Source: CAZEIW01 sp964512305 (GTDB lineage: Bacteria; Pseudomonadota; Gammaproteobacteria; Burkholderiales; Burkholderiaceae_F). Taken from it: DNA of 19,242 nucleotides. The notes beneath the pieces were generated by a model. The model saw only the letters and a list, made by a program, of their open reading frames with translations. It did no database searches and was not told the origin of the DNA. The stretch lies in the NCBI GenBank assembly GCA_964512305.1, contig CAZEIW010000048.1:1-19242 (forward strand), read 5' to 3'. Below are positions 16,547 to 19,242 of the stretch, piece by piece. Position 1 is the first letter of the stretch, and each line of letters starts with the position of its first letter. Both the position numbers and the translations under genes were made by a program.

Positions 16547-19242
16547 GTGAAGCACGCCCAACGCAAGTCCTACCAGCTCAAGCCCATTGCCGCGGCAGTC
16601 GCTATCGCGCTGACCTCACCGCTCGCCGTCAACGTCGCATGGGCGGGTGCGGGCTACGGCTCCGGAGTCACGACCGGCAACGCCCCGGTATCGGTGCAGA
16701 GCTATTTCGCCAACAGCCCCTCGGGCCCCGCGCCGCAGTGGGTCGGTGGCGTCCTGCAAGTGCGCACCGACGGCAGCGCGCTGCCGGTCGAGCTCAACAG
16801 CGGCTCGTACCTGCGCAAGTTCGTCGACACGCTGCCCGGGTTCGGCTCGGCCAACGCCAACGACCTGGGCCAGTACATCCCGGTGGCGGTTCCCGAGAAG
16901 TGGGTCAACCCGCTCGTCATCGACCCTGCGACCAAGCTGCCTCTGGTGACCGGTGACGATTACTACGAGATCGCCGCCGTCGAATTCACCGAGCGCATGC
17001 ACAAGGACCTGCCGAAGGCCACGCATCTGCGCGGCTACGTGCAGCTGGAAACGCCCGGCAACGCGGCGACCAGCAAGCACATCGCGCTGACGTACCCGAA
17101 CGGCACCCCGATCACCAAGAGCGTCACGGATCCGGTGACCGGCCTGGTCACGCAGGTTCCGGTCCTGGCCTACGACAACCCGCACCACCTGGGCCCGGTC
17201 ATCACCGCGACCAAGGGCACGGCGGTGCGCGTCAAGTTCACCAACTACCTGCCGGTCGGCGGCAAGATGTTCCTGCCGGTCGACCCGACGATCGCCGGCG
17301 CCGGCTTCGGGCCGGATGGCGTCACGCCCTACACGCAGAACCGTGCCGGCATGCATCTGGTCGGCGGCGAAGCGCCGTGGGTCAGCGCGGGCACGCCGCA
17401 CCAGTGGGTCGCGCCGGCCGGCGAGACCGCGGCGTACGCCGCAGGCATGGGCAAGGGCGTCAGCGCCAAGAGCGCGCCCGACATGACCGATCCGGGCGAC
17501 GGCTCGATCAACCTGTATTTCCCGAACGACATGTCGGCGCGGTTCACGTTCATCCAGGACCGCACGTCCGGGATGACGCGCCTGAACGCCTACGCCGGCC
17601 TGGAAGCCGGCTACGTCGTCACCGACCCGATCGAGCAGACGCTGATCACCGGCGGCACGCTCACGGGTGGCGGCCTGGGGACGAAACAGGTCGCGGTCGC
17701 CGCGGGGACCCTCCCTGCCGCCACGCTGCCGCTGATCATCGAAGACAAGACTTTCGTGCCGGTCAACGTCGCGCAGCAGGACGCGCTGTGGGACACCGTC
17801 AACTGGGGTCAGCCGGGCGACCTGTGGTTCCCCCACGTCTACGAGCCGAACCAGAATCCGGCCATGGCCAACGGCGTGAACCCGGTCGGCCGGTGGGACT
17901 ACGGCCCGCTGTTCTGGCCGATCTTCCCGGTCTCGCCCGCGAAGGCGACGCTGCCCTCGCCGAGCTTCACGCCCGAAGCCTACCTGGACACGCCGCTCGT
18001 CAACGGTACCGCCTATCCGACCGTGACGGTCGAGCCGAAGGCGTATCGAGTGCGCATCCTCAACGCCAGCAACGACCGCTACTACAACCTGGGCTTCTAC
18101 GTCGCGGACCCGACGCCCACCGTCGCGCCGGCGCTTGATCAAAATGGCAACCCGATCGTCACGGCGGCCGGCGTCCAGCAGTACCTGACGAACACCGAAG
18201 TCAAGATGGTTCCCGCTGCCGCGGATACCGCCGGCCTCCCCGCCGGGTGGGACCCGGTCAATGGAGTGCAGCTGCCGCTGCCGCAGTTCGGCACGACGTT
18301 CGGGGGCTGGCACATCAACGCCGAACCCTCGGGGCCCTCGCGCGCCTGGCCGGTCGACGGCCGCGCCGGCGGCGCCCCCGACCCGACGACTTCCGGCCCG
18401 GACTTCGTCGTGATCGGCAACGACGGCGGCTTCATTCCGCAGGGGACGGACATTCCGTCGCAACCTGTCACCTATGAACAGAACCGTCGCAGCATCACGG
18501 TCACCAACATCTACGGCTACGGCCTGCTGGTGGGACCGTCGGAGCGCGCGGATACGGTGGTCGACTTCACGCCGTTCGCCGGCAAGACCCTGATCCTGTA
18601 CAACGATGGGCCGGCGCCGACGCCGTTCAACGATCCGCGCAACGACTACTACACCGGCGATCCCGACCAGACCGCGCTGGGTGGCGCCTACACCACCCAG
18701 CCGGGTTACGGTCCGAACACGCGGACGATCATGCAGATCGTGGTCGGCACGTCCGTCACGAGCGGCGGTCCTCTGAACGCCACGGCGCTGGCTGCCGCCC
18801 TGCCGGCCGCCTATGCCGCGTCGCAGCCCGCGCCGATCGTGCCCGAGTCGGCGTACAACACCGCCTTCGGCACCATCGACACCGACAACTACGCCCGCGT
18901 CGCGACGGGCTCTGCCGCGCAGCCCTCGCTGGTCTTCACGCACAGCACCGGCGCGGCGGGCACGACTTTGAGCCTGACCGGGTTCAGCCTCGTCACGTCC
19001 GGCGGAGCCGGTACCGGTTCCGGCTCGGGTTACCTGACCGCGCCGCAGGTCGTCCTCAACGGCGGCGGCGCCGGCACGGGCGCCTCGGCGACCGCGACCA
19101 TCAATGCGGCCGGCCAAGTGAACGGCGTCACCTTCACCAGCACGGGTTCGGGTTATACGTCGGCGCCGACGGTCTCCTTCATCCCGAGCAGCACGCTCGC
19201 CGGGATCACCATCAACGACGGCGGCGCCGGTTACACGTTGCC
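16547..19242 (+). CDS. Second MofA-like multicopper-oxidase paralogue with degenerate N-terminal copper sites (cut by right window edge)
   Basis: 898 codons visible, open to the window end. Clearly paralogous to the preceding oxidase along its length: a shared signal-peptide type (QLKPIAAAVAIAL, likely cleavage after AWA), LRKFVDTL, DDYYE, GTPHQW, GRWDYGPLFWPIFP, PSERADTVVDF and QPAPIVPES. However, the first copper motif HWHG reads H270-L-V-G, the second HDH reads Q337-D-R339, and the Asp in the NDG segment is Ala. The N-terminal type 2/3 ligands are therefore largely missing. No cysteine occurs in the visible part. The window ends in Gly/Ser-rich GSGYTSAPTVSF-like repeats, before any type 1 site would appear, so that half cannot be judged. 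The start is GTG at 16547, with GGGAG 9 nt upstream, the same spacing as in the first gene; ATG 16518 is out of frame. No symbol assigned. Confidence 0.85.
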   Translation, partial: MKHAQRKSYQLKPIAAAVAIALTSPLAVNVAWAGAGYGSGVTTGNAPVSVQSYFANSPSGPAPQWVGGVLQVRTDGSALPVELNSGSYLRKFVDTLPGFGSANANDLGQYIPVAVPEKWVNPLVIDPATKLPLVTGDDYYEIAAVEFTERMHKDLPKATHLRGYVQLETPGNAATSKHIALTYPNGTPITKSVTDPVTGLVTQVPVLAYDNPHHLGPVITATKGTAVRVKFTNYLPVGGKMFLPVDPTIAGAGFGPDGVTPYTQNRAGMHLVGGEAPWVSAGTPHQWVAPAGETAAYAAGMGKGVSAKSAPDMTDPGDGSINLYFPNDMSARFTFIQDRTSGMTRLNAYAGLEAGYVVTDPIEQTLITGGTLTGGGLGTKQVAVAAGTLPAATLPLIIEDKTFVPVNVAQQDALWDTVNWGQPGDLWFPHVYEPNQNPAMANGVNPVGRWDYGPLFWPIFPVSPAKATLPSPSFTPEAYLDTPLVNGTAYPTVTVEPKAYRVRILNASNDRYYNLGFYVADPTPTVAPALDQNGNPIVTAAGVQQYLTNTEVKMVPAAADTAGLPAGWDPVNGVQLPLPQFGTTFGGWHINAEPSGPSRAWPVDGRAGGAPDPTTSGPDFVVIGNDGGFIPQGTDIPSQPVTYEQNRRSITVTNIYGYGLLVGPSERADTVVDFTPFAGKTLILYNDGPAPTPFNDPRNDYYTGDPDQTALGGAYTTQPGYGPNTRTIMQIVVGTSVTSGGPLNATALAAALPAAYAASQPAPIVPESAYNTAFGTIDTDNYARVATGSAAQPSLVFTHSTGAAGTTLSLTGFSLVTSGGAGTGSGSGYLTAPQVVLNGGGAGTGASATATINAAGQVNGVTFTSTGSGYTSAPTVSFIPSSTLAGITINDGGAGYTL

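Noticed and set aside
16616..19117. 833-codon open frame antisense to the second oxidase gene
   Set aside because: Same shadow composition; the plus strand frame is paralogous to its neighbour.

Overview
The window is GC-rich bacterial chromosome, most likely from a betaproteobacterium (Burkholderiales or a related group). The evidence is the gene order: mrcA (ponA) divergent from pilMNOPQ, followed by aroK, aroB and a dGTPase-like gene, an arrangement known from betaproteobacterial chromosomes. Codon use is strongly GC-biased, so long antisense and out-of-frame ORFs are common; I treat them as shadows.

Region 1 (1-9798) is core genome. A PBP1A gene runs off the left edge on the minus strand. 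A 388-bp divergent promoter region separates it from the type IVa pilus operon pilM-pilN-pilO-pilP-pilQ, whose genes mostly overlap by 3-4 bases. These encode the cytoplasmic actin-like PilM, the inner-membrane PilN/PilO pair, the lipoprotein PilP and the PilQ secretin, together the alignment subcomplex and outer-membrane pore. Two shikimate-pathway genes (aroK, aroB) and a dGTPase-like HD hydrolase follow. Between pilQ and aroK lies a perfect 36-bp inverted repeat. Its loop carries the aroK start codon and its right arm encodes the first residues of the AroK product.

Region 2 (9828-11352) looks accessory. It holds a RAYT-type (REP-associated Y1/HUH) transposase gene, a short REP-like palindrome cluster just after it, a further hairpin, and then about 600 bp without a convincing gene, including a locally AT-rich stretch with a weak promoter candidate.

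Region 3 (11353-19242) holds two tandem genes for very large exported multicopper-oxidase-like proteins. The first (1684 aa) has all four copper-ligand motifs. Its size and layout resemble MofA of Leptothrix discophora, a putative Mn(II)-oxidising multicopper oxidase. It also carries fibronectin-III-like domains and three copies of a ~63-75-residue repeat module. The second (at least 898 aa, cut by the window edge) is clearly paralogous but has lost ligands at the N-terminal HxH motifs (HWHG to HLVG, HDH to QDR). It has no cysteine in the visible part. An active oxidase next to a copper-site-degenerate paralogue is the most interesting content of the window: a possible two-subunit metal-oxidising or electron-transfer system.
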